A program made the translations under genes and the position numbers. From Macrotrachela quadricornifera (taxonomy: Eukaryota > Rotifera > Eurotatoria > Philodinida > Philodinidae), in NCBI GenBank assembly GCA_022393335.1, contig JAJEKB010021117.1, positions 1,274,360-1,338,359 of the forward strand: 64,000 bases of DNA, read 5' to 3'. Positions 34,801-47,170 of this stretch are shown here, piece by piece; position 1 is the stretch's first letter, and each line of letters opens with the position of its first letter. The notes under the pieces are model-generated. The model was not told the origin of the DNA. It searched no databases and saw only the letters and a list, made by a program, of their open reading frames with translations.

Positions 34801-37800
34801 AAAATTCGTTTTTTTTCTCTTGATTTTTCTTGAATAACTAACCTTGTAAAATAGGACACCAACATTTATACCACAAAACACTCGATACTGTTTGATCACT
34901 TGGTATGTTTTTATATATTTGTGATGCTCTTACATGTAAAATATGCATTAATTCTAATAATTGTAATGCAATTGATTGATATTCTTGTTTAACTAATTCA
35001 GGTATATTATCATCATCATAATCTAAACGTGATTGATCATTAATATTTTCATTATTTAATGAATTTGATGATGTTACACGTCGAATCTGTTTTATATTTC
35101 GATTATTATTATTATTTCCTGTTAATTTAGATTTTTGTTTATTAATTTGTTTAGTTAATATAACTTCAATAAATGTTCGTATACAATGAATACAATATTC
35201 AAAATTTTCTTGTGTTACATATGCAACATCATGTATAAGAAATGATAATATTTCACAAGATTTTATTAAAGCTCGACGATCATGTTGAATATATTTTTCA
35301 TATTGATTTTTATGTGTTTCAAAATCATTATGTGATACAACAATATAATCTGAACGACGATAAATTTCTGTATCACTTGTATAACCTTTATCATTTGTAT
35401 TTGTTGTTGTTGTTATACAATCTGAACATTCAGTATCAGAATCAATATTTGTTATTGAATGACTATGTTGAATATATTTATTTGTTGATTGAATTATTGG
35501 TGGAGGATTAGCAGCTGCACCAACAACTTCAAGTAAAGAAAATAATATAAACCAATCATCAGATTTATGAATATTAGCTGCATTTGTTCGAAGTAATTCA
35601 TGTAAACCATATGCTATTTCAGATGATAATGCATGAAGAACTTGAGATTTCATTAAAAGTAACATATGCAATGATGCAAATACCTTTTGAATAAATAAAT
35701 AAATAAATATATATATTTATAAGTATAAAATAAAATTACTTCTGAAACTAATTCTTCTCTACGTAAAAGTCTTGCTGCTATTCTTAATAAACCAATACAT
35801 GTACGTTCAATAAAAAATATTTTTTCATTAGCATTAACAAGTATTGAATAAAAATGATGACGAATAGTTGACCAAATAATAGTAACACGATCACGATTTT
35901 GTAAAACAACTTTAACAAGTAATTCAAGACAAAAAACAGCAGCATCTTGATCAAGTTTTTGTGAATCAGGTGATATTTGACAACCATATATAAGTGCTTT
36001 TAATAATTCATTTAATGAATCAATTATTAAAAATTTTGTTTCTTGTAATAATTGTTCTAAATGACATTCTTCTATACATGATGTTGCAATTTTTATTGCT
36101 TCTTGTTCTTCAGGTGTTTGTTGTTTACTAGATGATAATGTTGAATCATTTGAACCACCACCACCAAGAAGAAAAGCAAGAGATGAAAATAAACCAATAT
36201 CATTTCTAAAAGAAAATTTTTATTCGAATTATTATTAAGAAAATTATTGCAAAAATATTCAAAAAATAAATTAACAAACACTTTTTTCTTACTTTGGTGT
36301 TTGTATAATTTGTTCTTTAATAAGTGTTATTCGTCCAGATGCATCAAGAAAATCTTCAACTTCAACAAGAACTGATGGTAATAATTTTGCTTTATATAAA
36401 TGTATAATACATTCAAGAAGATTTTTCCATCCATCTCTTAATATATCACCATGTACATGCGCAATATTAAAAACAACTGTTGCAGCAAGACGTGCTTTAC
36501 GATTAAGACCAAATTGTATTGGTAAATTTTCAATCCACTAAAATATATATATATATATTAAAAGAAAAAATAATTTTCTTTTTACTTCTCGATTATTAAG
36601 TAATGTTGTAAATTTACATAATGATATAACTAAATTATCAAAAACATCAGACATATAATAATGTGCAGCTATTCTTGCACATTTATTAAAACCTTGAATA
36701 GATTTTTCTATAACTAAATCATAATTTGATTTTTCAAATACATATGATAATGCAGCCATTGTTTGTCCCCATATTAATGTAAATATATCATGATTATATG
36801 AACCAGTTGGTACATGAAGAAAATTTTCTCCTAATGTTGTTGTTGATCTTCTAAGCATTATTTTCCATAAATATGATTCTCGAACAATTCCTGTATGTTC
36901 AGCTGGCATAACAATTTCATCAGATTTAATTGCACGATAGATTTCAGTTAACATTCCATCATCAAAATTTTCATTATTATTCATACCTGATAAATTTCTT
37001 TTAAAATCCTTTTTAATAGAAAAACGAAAAAAAATTTTTTTTTTTTATTATTTTAATAAATTACTTCAAATGTCATTGGTAAACTTTGACGACGAACATT
37101 TGTATTATGTTGATCCGTCTAGATAAAAAACTAAATTATATATATATATATATATTAAATAATTTACATTGAGCATAATACAAGCATATGCTAAACCAAA
37201 AGCTGCATCATTATTTGCAAGTTCAAAATTATTACATTCCTAGAAAAAAAAAATTCGAATTTGAAATAATTTTAAAATAAATTTAATATCTTACACGCCA
37301 ACGAGCAGCAAAATGTTCAAGTAATGCACTAATTAATGGTGATTCACCTGGTAAACGAAATTCTGATAAATATATTCTAAGTGCTTCATCAATACGCATG
37401 TCATCAAAATTAAATGTTCTTTAAAATGAATAAAAAAAACTAATTAAAAAAAAGAAAATTTTATTTATACTTACTTAACATATTGTTCAAGTATATGAAG
37501 ATGTTTTCTATTTGATAAATATTCTCCAAGAATTTTTTTATCTAATAATGGATTATCTTTAAGATATTTAACTATTTCATGAATATCTAATGGATCTAAT
37601 AAAATATTATTTTCTTGAAGAAATTTTATTCCTGTTGATGGATGTTGATTAAATAATTCTGAACCTTGTCGTAATAACTATTTACAAAAAACAAAAATAG
37701 TAATTTTCTTTTTTTAAATAAATATTTAACCTTTTTATCTTGTTTCTTTTTTTTAAGATCATCTTGTGATGGTAAATGTGATGATATTGTCATACGATTT

Positions 37801-40800
37801 TGTCGTAATCGTGAACTATGACGACATTCAGATGATGTTGAACAACGATTTATATCAATATTTTGTAATGATAATGCAAGAGCATATCCACATGGAATAG
37901 GACGTGTTAATGATTGACTTATTGCTAGAAAAAATATATTTTAAAGAGTTCATCATCATTTTGATCATAATTTCAAAAATTTTTCAAAACAGAACTTTTG
38001 AAAAACAAAAGAAGAAAAATCGAGCTCGGATATCCTAAAACCACTTTGGCCTCTTACGAGGGAAGGGTCCCAACTGTCCAATCGCTTTTGAGCCGAGACT
38101 ATGTACGTTATGTAGACCCAAATGAGTTATGAATACTCTGAAAAAAGTTCGGGCCGTTGGCTTATTACTATGGAGATATTGTATTTTTAAAAAAATGCCG
38201 TAGTCCCTCTCAGGGATACCAGAAAAACTGATTTTCGAATTTCGACTTGAAACTTAGGATAGAGATAGAACTCAATGAGAATAGTTTACTGTGACTATTT
38301 CAGATATTTTCGTCTTTCCTATCCTAAGATACAATTATGAATAGCTAGTCTCTATAAACTGGCAGATTTGATGCTCTTATTTTAAGATAAAAGCAGATGA
38401 AAGAATCTCAAAAACATTCATAATAAACTATTCTCATTGAGGTCTATCTCTATTCAAAGTTTCACGTCGAAATTCAAAAATCAGTTTTTCTGGTACCCTT
38501 GAGGAGGACCACGGCATTTATTTTTAAAGAATACTGTAAAAGTTCAATATCTCCATAGCAATAGGCTAGTGGCCCGAACTTTTTTCAGAGTATTCAAAAC
38601 TCATTTGGGTCTACATAACGCACATAGTCTCGGCTCAAAAGCGATTAGACAGTTGGGACTCTTCCCTCGTTAGCTGGATGAATATACAATAAATAAACAT
38701 ACAATCATTTTTTTGTCTTTGTACTTGAAATTGACATTCAAGTTCAATATGATCAATAACTGAAAGTAATGCATCAAGTGAAAGTATATGTGTTGATGTT
38801 AAACCAGCAACTGGAAAAGCATTTTTTGATAACATTTTAGTTAATTCTTCAAATAAATTTGTACTATATAAATCACAATCATAATTTAAATATAATTCAG
38901 CTGGTAAACCAGGTATACGAAGAAGCTGAACTATTGTTTCAAGTGCTATTTCTTTTTGTTCATAAGATATTTTTGATTGTTCAGATATAATTAATTCCAT
39001 TAAACGTATTATAAAAAACTAAATATAAATTAATTATTAATTAACAAAAATTGTTTTTTTCTTCTTCTATATACTTCAAATTGACATTTAAGATGTGTTC
39101 GAAGACTTTCAAATATAAGAAATAAAACACGAAGTGAAGCAGAAAATAATTGTATACGATGACAATGTAACATCTAAAATTTATTTTTATTTTTATTTAA
39201 ATATTGATATTAAAGAAGAAATATGTTTATTTACACTTAATATATTTCGACATAAAGAATCTTTAACAATTGAAAGTAATAATGGATAATTAGCAAGATA
39301 ATCTGCACCAACTTCTAATGCAACTGTTAAAAGATTTAAACCGACAGTTTTCATATATTCTGTATTATTTCTATTTATATAAATTAATTAAAAGAAAAAA
39401 GAGAAATAAAAAAAAAGAAGAATACGAACTTATCATGATTATTAATAAGTGTTGTAAGAAAACTAAAAAGACCACGAACACATGGCCAACCATATGGAGT
39501 TACTGAATCTAAAAATAACAAAGTAAAAATCATTTTTTTTTTAGTTTTTCAATACCTTTAGCAGGTGTATTTGTAGGTGATGCTGTTGTAAATCTTATTC
39601 CTCTTGGATTAATATATTCAGTATTATTTAATATTGTTTCTTCTGATTGTTGATCTTCTTGAAGATTTTTTTCTGATTCATCAAATGATGAAACAATTCT
39701 TGGTAATATTGTTTGAGAAGATGTATCTGGAATTAAATTAGATTCATTTTCATTATTTGTTACATTATCAATTGCAGTTGGACGATCATTATCATCGGTA
39801 TTTGATGACTAAAATATATTAATAGAATATAAATAATTAGAATAGTATTTTACTTGAACATAAAAGTTTAATTAACTGATCTTTTCTACAGAGTAAACCA
39901 AAAGTTGCTATTTTCTCTGTTATTATAAATTCATAAATGCTCAAACTTTTTATAGTTCATATTGTAGAGAAGCTGTAATGTTTATGATTATATTTGAAGC
40001 GAAAATTAATAAATGTAAATACAATCTCAAAATAAAAATCTTGATTTTTGAATTTTAACTTACATGTGTTAGATTTGTTTCGATTGTTGTTAAAGTTGAT
40101 TCTTTAAAAAAAAATGAAGTAAAAATAAAATAATAAAATAAATAATTCTACCATTTGTTTCTTGTTTATTTATTGATGATTCAGAATTAATTCTTTCTTT
40201 TAATCGATGTTGATTATTTGTTGTTATAGTTTTTGTTGAAAGATCTTTAACTTGTTTAGTTGATGATATATCATCTTTAAATTGTGGTAAACGAGCAAAT
40301 AATAATTGTACCATATCAATTAAAACATGTTCAGATGTTTTACGTAATAATTCTATATTAAAATAATTAATAGAAAAGATTTTGTTTTTTCAAATATAAA
40401 TAAATAATTATTTAATCATTACCAGATAATCTTGTTTCAAAACAAATTCGAAAACAAGATTGAAGAATTTCACATACACTATCATTTGTCATTTGTGATC
40501 CAATAGGACTTAATAATAATGAACGAAGGACCTATTAAAAATGTTATATATATATATATATATCAAAAATTAACTATCGATTTTATTTTTACTTGTAAAA
40601 TTCTCATTAAAACAACTTCATCATCATTTGGATTAGTTCCAACAAAACGTGTATGTGTAACAGCATACGCGACTTTATCAATAGTTGATGCTGCTGATTC
40701 ACTTAGAGTATCTTTGTTTTTTTTTGTTGTTGTATATAAATAAACAAAATATTAGAAAAAAATTGTTATTTTATTTTATTTTATTCTACCAATTAAACCA

Positions 40801-41531
40801 TAGGAAAGAAATTTATTCACAGCATTTAATGCTAAACAAGTTATTGGACCAGATGTTTCTTCAGAACGAATTATATCAAGAAATGGTGTTAAAAATGTTA
40901 ATGAATCAATATCTTGAAGATCTAAAGAAAATTTTTTAATAAAATATTTTGTTCTTGTTTTTTTTAATTTTACCAGAAACTGAATTAAGAACACTTTTAA
41001 GTTTTTGAAATGCATTAAATTCTGAAGATTCCTAAAATAAAAAAATAAAAAATAAAACAAAAAAATATTTATTCTTAATTTACTTCATATGAATGTGTAT
41101 TTGACCATCGAGTATTATTCTTTTTTGATGATGTTAATGCTTGAATTTCACCAAGTATAATATAAAGTGAATTTTTCGGTGGTTCAAATGGTGATGACAT
41201 CTGGGAATAATTATATAAAATTTGATGAGAATTTTCTTGATGAAGATAATTATCACTCTAGAAATACAAAAAAATCTATATGATTAATCTTAAAAATCTT
41301 AGTTTTAATATAAAAAATAAAAAAAAAGATCGATCCTTCAAGGTAGTCCAAAATTTACCAATGCAACGTATACATATGGAACCAATGAAAAGATTTAGTT
41401 TTTAAACGTCGCTAGTCACTTACAAAATTAGTTTGATTAAAAGACATTTTTGTAATCATAATATATTCATTTAAATCATTTTCAATAATTGGATTAATTA
41501 ATTCAGTATAATCTGTATTGATATTTAACAT
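31819..41531 (-). CDS. GBF1: Golgi Arf guanine-nucleotide exchange factor GBF1
   Basis: 27 exons join in frame to 1699 aa: 41531-41424, 41257-41084, 41031-40974, 40921-40790, 40711-40593, 40531-40423, 40352-40152, 40101-40064, 39808-39556, 39508-39430, 39370-39235, 39173-39075, 39018-38703, 37924-37731, 37677-37475, 37418-37295, 37239-37168, 37118-37065, 37008-36585, 36537-36293, 36205-35740, 35683-34843, 34105-33768, 33705-33524, 33458-33413, 33356-33304, 31854-31819. Domains run DCB ([10 protein letters not shown]), HUS ([18 protein letters not shown]), Sec7, then HDS1-3. Sec7 has the catalytic-Glu motif FRLPGE and the [11 protein letters not shown] loop. It swaps GDP for GTP on Arf1 at the cis-Golgi, driving COPI recruitment. 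[10 protein letters not shown] and [11 protein letters not shown] are GBF1 hallmarks. The first exon (36 aa) and the last 12-codon exon are the least certain; an alternative start is the Met at about 41200. Three introns carry repeats. Confidence 0.95.
32010..32728. repeat. Candidate inverted-repeat element in last GBF1 intron
   Basis: Short terminal inverted repeats (TAAGGGTACTCTCC near 32014; GAGAGGGGTACCCTTA ending near 32727), with a second inverted pair inside (TGATCGGGCTGAAATTTTT near 32517 and AAAAATTTCAGCCTGATCGG near 32645). No coding frame. It accounts for half of the 1.45-kb terminal intron of GBF1. Confidence 0.5.
34173..34418. repeat. hAT-type MITE in a GBF1 intron
   Basis: 246 bp. 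The ends CACTGTAGAGTCCAAAAT and ATTTCGGACTCTTCAGTG are inverted copies (CACTG...CAGTG, as in hAT transposons). Flanks ACTGACAT (34165-34172) and ACTGACAC (34419-34426) form an 8-bp target-site duplication with one mismatch. There is no transposase, so it is a non-autonomous element. It sits in the 737-bp intron between GBF1 exons 35683-34843 and 34105-33768. Confidence 0.85.
34500..34835. repeat. Foldback family A copy in a GBF1 intron
   Basis: GATTTTCCAATTTCCGATTG, ACTTTACATATAGGTAGATC and TCTATCCTACAATATGATTATGA match 38230-38345 of the intact family A element in order. An inverted counterpart (GATCTTATTAAGATCTATCT) lies near 34770-34790. It shares the intron with the hAT MITE. Boundaries are approximate. 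Confidence 0.6.
38056..38670. repeat. Foldback family A, complete copy in a GBF1 intron
   Basis: 615 bp with arms of about 280 bases. ACGAGGGAAGGGTCCCAACT (38056) is inverted at AGTTGGGACTCTTCCCTCGT (ending 38670). TTATGAATACTCTGAAAAAAGTTCGGGCC is mirrored by GGCCCGAACTTTTTTCAGAGTATTC, and the pairing continues to a short turn near 38360-38380. No open frame. It lies wholly within the 778-bp intron between GBF1 exons 39018-38703 and 37924-37731; donor and acceptor remain intact outside it. Confidence 0.93.
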
Positions 41532-42721
41532 AATTATCTTGGAAATTTCATAAATGTATTTGTATATATAAAAAAAGAATTACTTGAACATAAATAATAG
41601 AAGAATGATGTGTGATGAAATGTGTATATAGACGTTTGAAAACTGAGTCACTGTTCTTTGCCACGTTGTCGTACACGATACCTGTGTGATAGGTAAATAT
41701 GAATGAAAAAGAAAAAAAAAAGTAAAAGTAAATGATTTTTCTAATATGATGAAATTCTTAAAGTATCATACTGATACGAAAGATATACTGCAGGATTCTC
41801 ATTAATTGTTTTTCTGTAGAAATATTATAATGTAGGGAAAAATAATGTTTTTGTAAATTTTTTATTAGGAAATTTTACATGAATACATCACTTTCTGGAA
41901 GAAACTAAACTCATAAATCGTACAATATTCCTTTCATGATAGTTTCGAAAAGAAAGAAAAATGAAGAACACACTGAATAAAGTTGTTTATAATAGCTTTA
42001 AATATTTATTTGGTTGTATTCATTATATATCTTATGGTATATGTAATATTATACTCCATCTATACAATAGTTTTATTTCAGTGGTTGTAGTCTGATTGAT
42101 GTACATATCCATAGCAACAATGTATATTAACCAATAACAAAACAATTTAATAGACCTTATCTTTCCACTTTTTGCAATCTACTTCAAACTAATATTTTGA
42201 CATATTTTTGTTTTGCTATTCTTTCGTCAACAATAAATTCATGCTTTTATAGGTTGTTACATAGACATTATTTATTTTAACGTCGGTTACTGATAGTGTT
42301 TCATTAATGTCAAGTTGAATTTCACAAGAAGATATTTAATTGTAATAGATTCGAAACAATTCAATTTAGTCTGATGCGATAATCATAAACGATTTCAATA
42401 AATTATATATGATATCTGAAAGTTTTAGATCTTTTCGTTGATCTTACATGAAAAGGCGGTTAGGATAACAACATGCTGCTTATATTTCTACTATACCCGT
42501 ATATTCCAATGTCCTTATTTCCACATGGGATCAACGACAGGATCTGAAACTTTTGCAATGAACTATTCTTACTAGCATCTGTTTCTGTGCACAAGTTTCA
42601 AGTCGAAAATAGACAGTCCTGTGTACTTTCCTCGTTACTTACAACCATCGATATAAACAATGTAAACTCTTTTTTTAATATCGATGGGTATCTATGCAGA
42701 TGGTTACTAATCTAAACTATA

Positions 42722-43385
42722 AAATTAATTTAATTCCATTATATGCCTGTATATTAGATGTCAAGTACTAAATATAGACACCTGCTTAACGTGAAAAACT
42801 TTTAATAAAAAACAATAAAAGAAATCAAACTCCAGTGCTTCGAAAAAAAATGATATAAAAATTTGTCAAATGATAATAGAAATGTTGACAGACTGTAGTG
42901 TTTCGTAATAAGCATTTGTTTATACAATTTTTACAGCTTGTATAGAACTTTAGACAGTACATCTTTTGAAAACAAAACCAAAAAATTATCGTTTCTCTGT
43001 GCCGAGATATTCGCAAATCAAACTATGCTATCAACATTTTAGAGTGCTCGGTGTTTTAGAGTGTTTAATACTTTGACTATAACACCGTCATTTATCAATG
43101 ACACTCTAAATGTTTTTATACCAAAATGATCAGCGAAAGCATCTCTATACAGTCTGTTAGAATGAAAAGTTGTTTGAAAATCTTTCGTTTTTTGTGCTTG
43201 ACCTTCATGAACGTATTCTACAGCAAAAATCTAATTTTGCCAATTTTTATCTCATTTTTTTTCTAAGCGCTGAAGTTTGATTTCTTGTATTGTATTTTCT
43301 ATTTAAAAGTTTTTCATGTTAAACAGGTGTTTATATATAGTACTTGATCTCTACTACACAGACATATAATGGAATTAAATTAATA
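42722..43385. repeat. Foldback element C
   Basis: Arms of roughly 200 bases. AATTTAATTCCATTATATG at 42728 is inverted at CATATAATGGAATTAAATT near 43363-43381. GACACCTG..TTAACGTGAAAAACTTTTA is mirrored by TAAAAGTTTTTCATGTTAAACAGGTG, and AGAAATCAAACTCCAGTGCTT by GCGCTGAAGTTTGATTTCTT. The 63-codon frame inside is a by-product. Unrelated by eye to families A and B. Confidence 0.85.
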
Positions 43386-44896
43386 TTGTAAACTTTTAAG
43401 ATGTGACTCAATAAAACGTGGGAAATACTTTTGACATTTACTACATTGATGAATGAATTTCATATACCTGAGGCGGATCGGAAATTCTTGAGGAACTGAG
43501 CCCTATCTAGTCCCAAACACTGGTTACGTCACTGGAAAAACCTATTCAAAAAAAAAATATCGTACTCTGATGGTATTAAAAAATTGCTTAAATTTCATTG
43601 TTCTGACCGTATTGAACACGAACCATCATTGCCAATCTATTTAACCTATTGAATGCTAGAGTAATATATTTGTCAATTTTGAAATCATGTGCAAATTTAT
43701 GCATCTTCATAATGTCTTCTAAAAACCATCTATCGTCTTCGCATTACTATAAACATCTTTATTTCAGAAGAACAAAACAATCAAGTATGACTGATACATA
43801 AAGATGATGGATTATTTATTGTGCTACAAATAAAGTTTGCAACGTACTGATGAAATTCTTCATTCTTAGGAAACGTAAAGAACTATCGCACTATGTTTCT
43901 CTAGAAAAACTGATTTTTTTTGGTAAACAGAGATGGATATGTAGTTGATTTTTTGGAATATTATTCTAGGCTGTACACTTGAAAATAAATAAAATTTTGA
44001 TAGTAAATCCTGTAGTTTTCTTTAAGTTATTATTTTTACTTTGAACTTTGTATAAAAGTTTTCTACTAGACAACATTTATTAAACAAATCTCTTTATCTC
44101 TAATACCCTATTAAATTTATATAAAAAAAGAAAAAACTTTGCAAAACAAAATGTCAACGATTATAATGCGAGTCTACACATAAATAAAAACATATCTTAA
44201 CGTCCATTATCAACAGTTTTTCATTCATAAAACTTGTTCTAAAGCTAAAGCTAATACATAATTCGATGTATCTTCATCTGTTCTTTCTCAAGATAAAAGT
44301 CAGTCTTCTATCTTGTTTCTATCACAAGTTATTTGAAAAATATCCACACTCTTTATTTTTTCTGCATAGGCATCAATAATACCCTTTTTAATTTACTTTA
44401 GTTTTGTGTATAATACACTAATAAGAAACAAATACAATATTGATATACACGTGTAGATATATTTTTGGTTAATGTAATACATACGCATGAATATCTTCTA
44501 GTCATGAAGACTTTTTACTTATTGATAGTAATAATATAATCACATTAAATAATTTAACAATGTCAGTTATTTTAAACTATTATTGATTAGTTAATATGAA
44601 TCATGGAAAGTAGATAATTTTTATAATGTTCTCTATTATCGTTTAAATTATAGTTATCAAATGGACTTTTTGATCATATTACATCACATACAAATAGATA
44701 CAGATAAATCTTCCATTCTAACTTGATTTGTATTGTTATTTCATCAATCTAGAGCTAAATATAAATTTACGAATGTTACTCAAAAGATTTTCTTAAAGTA
44801 TTTTTTTTTTCTAAATCATGTTAAATAGTAGAGATAATTTTTCTATGATATTATATTAATAGATTGACTTTTTGACATTCAATACTTTTTTTTTCC

Positions 44897-44917
44897 CTCT
44901 CTCTCTCTCTCTCTCTC
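44897..44917. repeat. (CT)n microsatellite
   Basis: Ten CT dinucleotides after a T run, about 105 bases upstream of the synaptotagmin-like start codon. Confidence 0.95.
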
Positions 44918-45021
44918 GTTTAAATATGATTGTTATCAATTAAAGGATTATAACATAGCAGCTGGACAAAATCACATATCAATATCATTATTAAAAATAT
45001 TAAACATATCAATAGAATAAA

Positions 45022-46639
45022 ATGATAACAACAATGATTTTTTCCATGATACCTCTACATCCTTATGCTTTTGCTATTATTATTAGTATTATTTTATTAA
45101 CAATTTTATTCATTATATTTATTTGTATATCACTTTATGTACATTTATCATGTAAAAAACGTAAAACTGAAGCTGCTATTGCTGAAAAACGTTTATTATA
45201 TTCATCACCTGCATCAATAACATCAAATCGTTTTATTTTTCCATTATCAAAATTATCAAATACAAATATAGAAGAAGAATCCACACCTAAAATAATCTGT
45301 GAAAAATTAACATCATTTTCTATTAATGAACTTCCATCAAATTATAAAACATTTGATTTAACTAAACGTTATCGTCAAACATCATCATCGGATTCATCAT
45401 ATACAAATTCAATTCAACATTATTCTCAACCACAATCATTTTCATTTGGTACAATTCAATCAAAATTTAAACCCATGCATTCAACATCATCATCATCAAT
45501 ATTATCTCATAACACTGAAATAAAAAATTCTGAAGAATTATCAATACAATCATCTGATTCTGATGATATAGATACAGAATCCATTACTCCAACAACATCA
45601 TCATTAGAATATACACTTACTGATTTATTTCGTATTGATTTAATTTATAAATTATTTTATTCAATAAATAATAATCAACTTTTATTTCAAATTATACGAA
45701 TAACACCAATGCAATTATTAATTGAACAATATTTTTCTTCATTTAGTTGTAAAATTCGTTTATTTACAAATAATGATAAACATAAAAATAAAAAATCTTA
45801 TTCAAAAAATGATCCAATTAATGAAGTATTTCAATTTGATTTAGATCAATATAATATTGAAAATAGTTATTTAAAAATAAATATATTAGGATATCATAAA
45901 AATGATAAACCTATTGAAATAGGTCAAACTGTACTTGTTATTAATCAATATAATTATAGTCCAAATATTGATTTAACAACATCTGAACAATATACAAAAT
46001 CTATTCAAATTTATGAAAATCGAATCGATATGATCATTCGACAACAGGTTAAATTAAATGATATTGTTTAAAAAAAAATTTTATTTAATTAACCTTTTTA
46101 TTTCTTTAAGGCTAAAACTGAAAATGAAGCTCGTGCATTAATTTGTTTAGGTTATGAAGATGATCGATGTTTATTACATGTTGGTTTAATTAAAATACTT
46201 GGTATTCAATATCTTCTTAAACAACCTGCAAGTCATTTTCATTATCGAGGTAAAAAAAAATTTTATAAATTTTTTTTTATTAAAAATTAATTTATTAGTA
46301 GATCAAATACAAATAAAAATTTGTATAATAATTGATGGAAATATAACTGAAAAAAGAAAATCAAAATTAATTCCAATTATGAAAGGTATTTGTACATTTA
46401 GTACATCATTTCATTTTGATTATATTTCACTTCATAAAACATCTGTACGTATAACAATATGTTATCGACGATCATTAATTAGTTCACATAGTAAATCAAT
46501 ATCAATGATTGAATTTGGTTCAACACAATTAAAAAATCAACAAATTTTTCAACATTGGACAGATACTTTATCGGCACCGAATCGATCACATGTTCATTGG
46601 CATACACTTGAACCAATTAGTGCAAACAATGAAAATTAG
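45022..46639 (+). CDS. Synaptotagmin-like tandem-C2 membrane protein
   Basis: Exons 45022-46047, 46111-46249 and 46299-46639 join in frame to 501 aa. Residues about 16-40 form one transmembrane helix followed by a Cys/Lys-rich stop-transfer (CKKRK). About 45-190 is a Ser/Thr-rich linker. C2A spans about 195-335 (LLFQIIRITPMQLL, CKIRLFT, EVFQFDL). C2B spans about 350-490 and ends with the synaptotagmin-type WTDTLSAPNRSHVHWHTLEP. The acidic loop residues that bind calcium in C2 domains are mostly missing, so a Ca-independent membrane-trafficking role, as in Syt14/16-type proteins, is more likely (inference). The frame also reads a few codons past the first donor before a stop, so intron retention would remove C2B. 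A SINE lies about 210 bases downstream. Confidence 0.85.
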
Positions 46640-46849
46640 AATTATTTTCTTTTTGATTATTTCATATTTTCTAATTTGCAAAATAAACAGAGAAATATAA
46701 GGTGATGTGAAAAAAAATCTTGCTCATTTTAGTATGATTACTGTACTTATCCATTTTCATATTTTTAAGAAAGGGGCCTATATTACTAGAAAGTCTAAAA
46801 AAATTAGCACAGGAAACCATGTTTCAAATTTCGTTTCGTTCACTCTTAG

Positions 46850-47160
46850 GACGCCGCAATGGTTGAGTGATTACGTTGCTTGGCATGCACCCATAAGGCA
46901 CTGTGTTCAAATCTTAGTAACATCATCCATGGAATGATCCTGAACAAGTCATTAATGGCTAACGTTGTATCAAATGATTCATTCCATATGAATCATTCAT
47001 GCTGATTGTATCTTTAGTCAGTATGTTGGACGGAGGAGGGTGCAGCTACTGCCGTCTGTAAAAGGAAAAGACGATAGAACCCGACTGCATGTGAAAAACT
47101 AGTAATCACAATCACGGCTGGCTCCAAAGGGCGATAAGCCTGTGGGATGTTATTATTATA
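46850..47160 (+). mobile_element. tRNA-derived SINE
   Basis: 311 bp. The head looks like a tRNA gene: A-box-like TGGTTGAGTG at 46860-46869 and B-box-like GTTCAAATC at 46905-46913, with normal spacing. A tRNA-unrelated body follows, and the 3' tail is a TTATTATTAT run. Flanking direct repeats TCACTCTTAG (46840-46849) and TCATTCTTAG (47161-47170) match at 9 of 10 bases and look like a target-site duplication. The composition is clearly richer in GC than its surroundings. Confidence 0.82.
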
Positions 47161-47170
47161 TCATTCTTAG

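Larger units (their letters stand above)
41532..45021. other. Intergenic with one long inverted repeat
   Basis: Separates divergent GBF1 and the synaptotagmin-like gene. Contents: a possible fragment of foldback family A at about 42545-42615, the element at 42722-43385, and a CT microsatellite. No gene-like frame was found. Confidence 0.55.
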
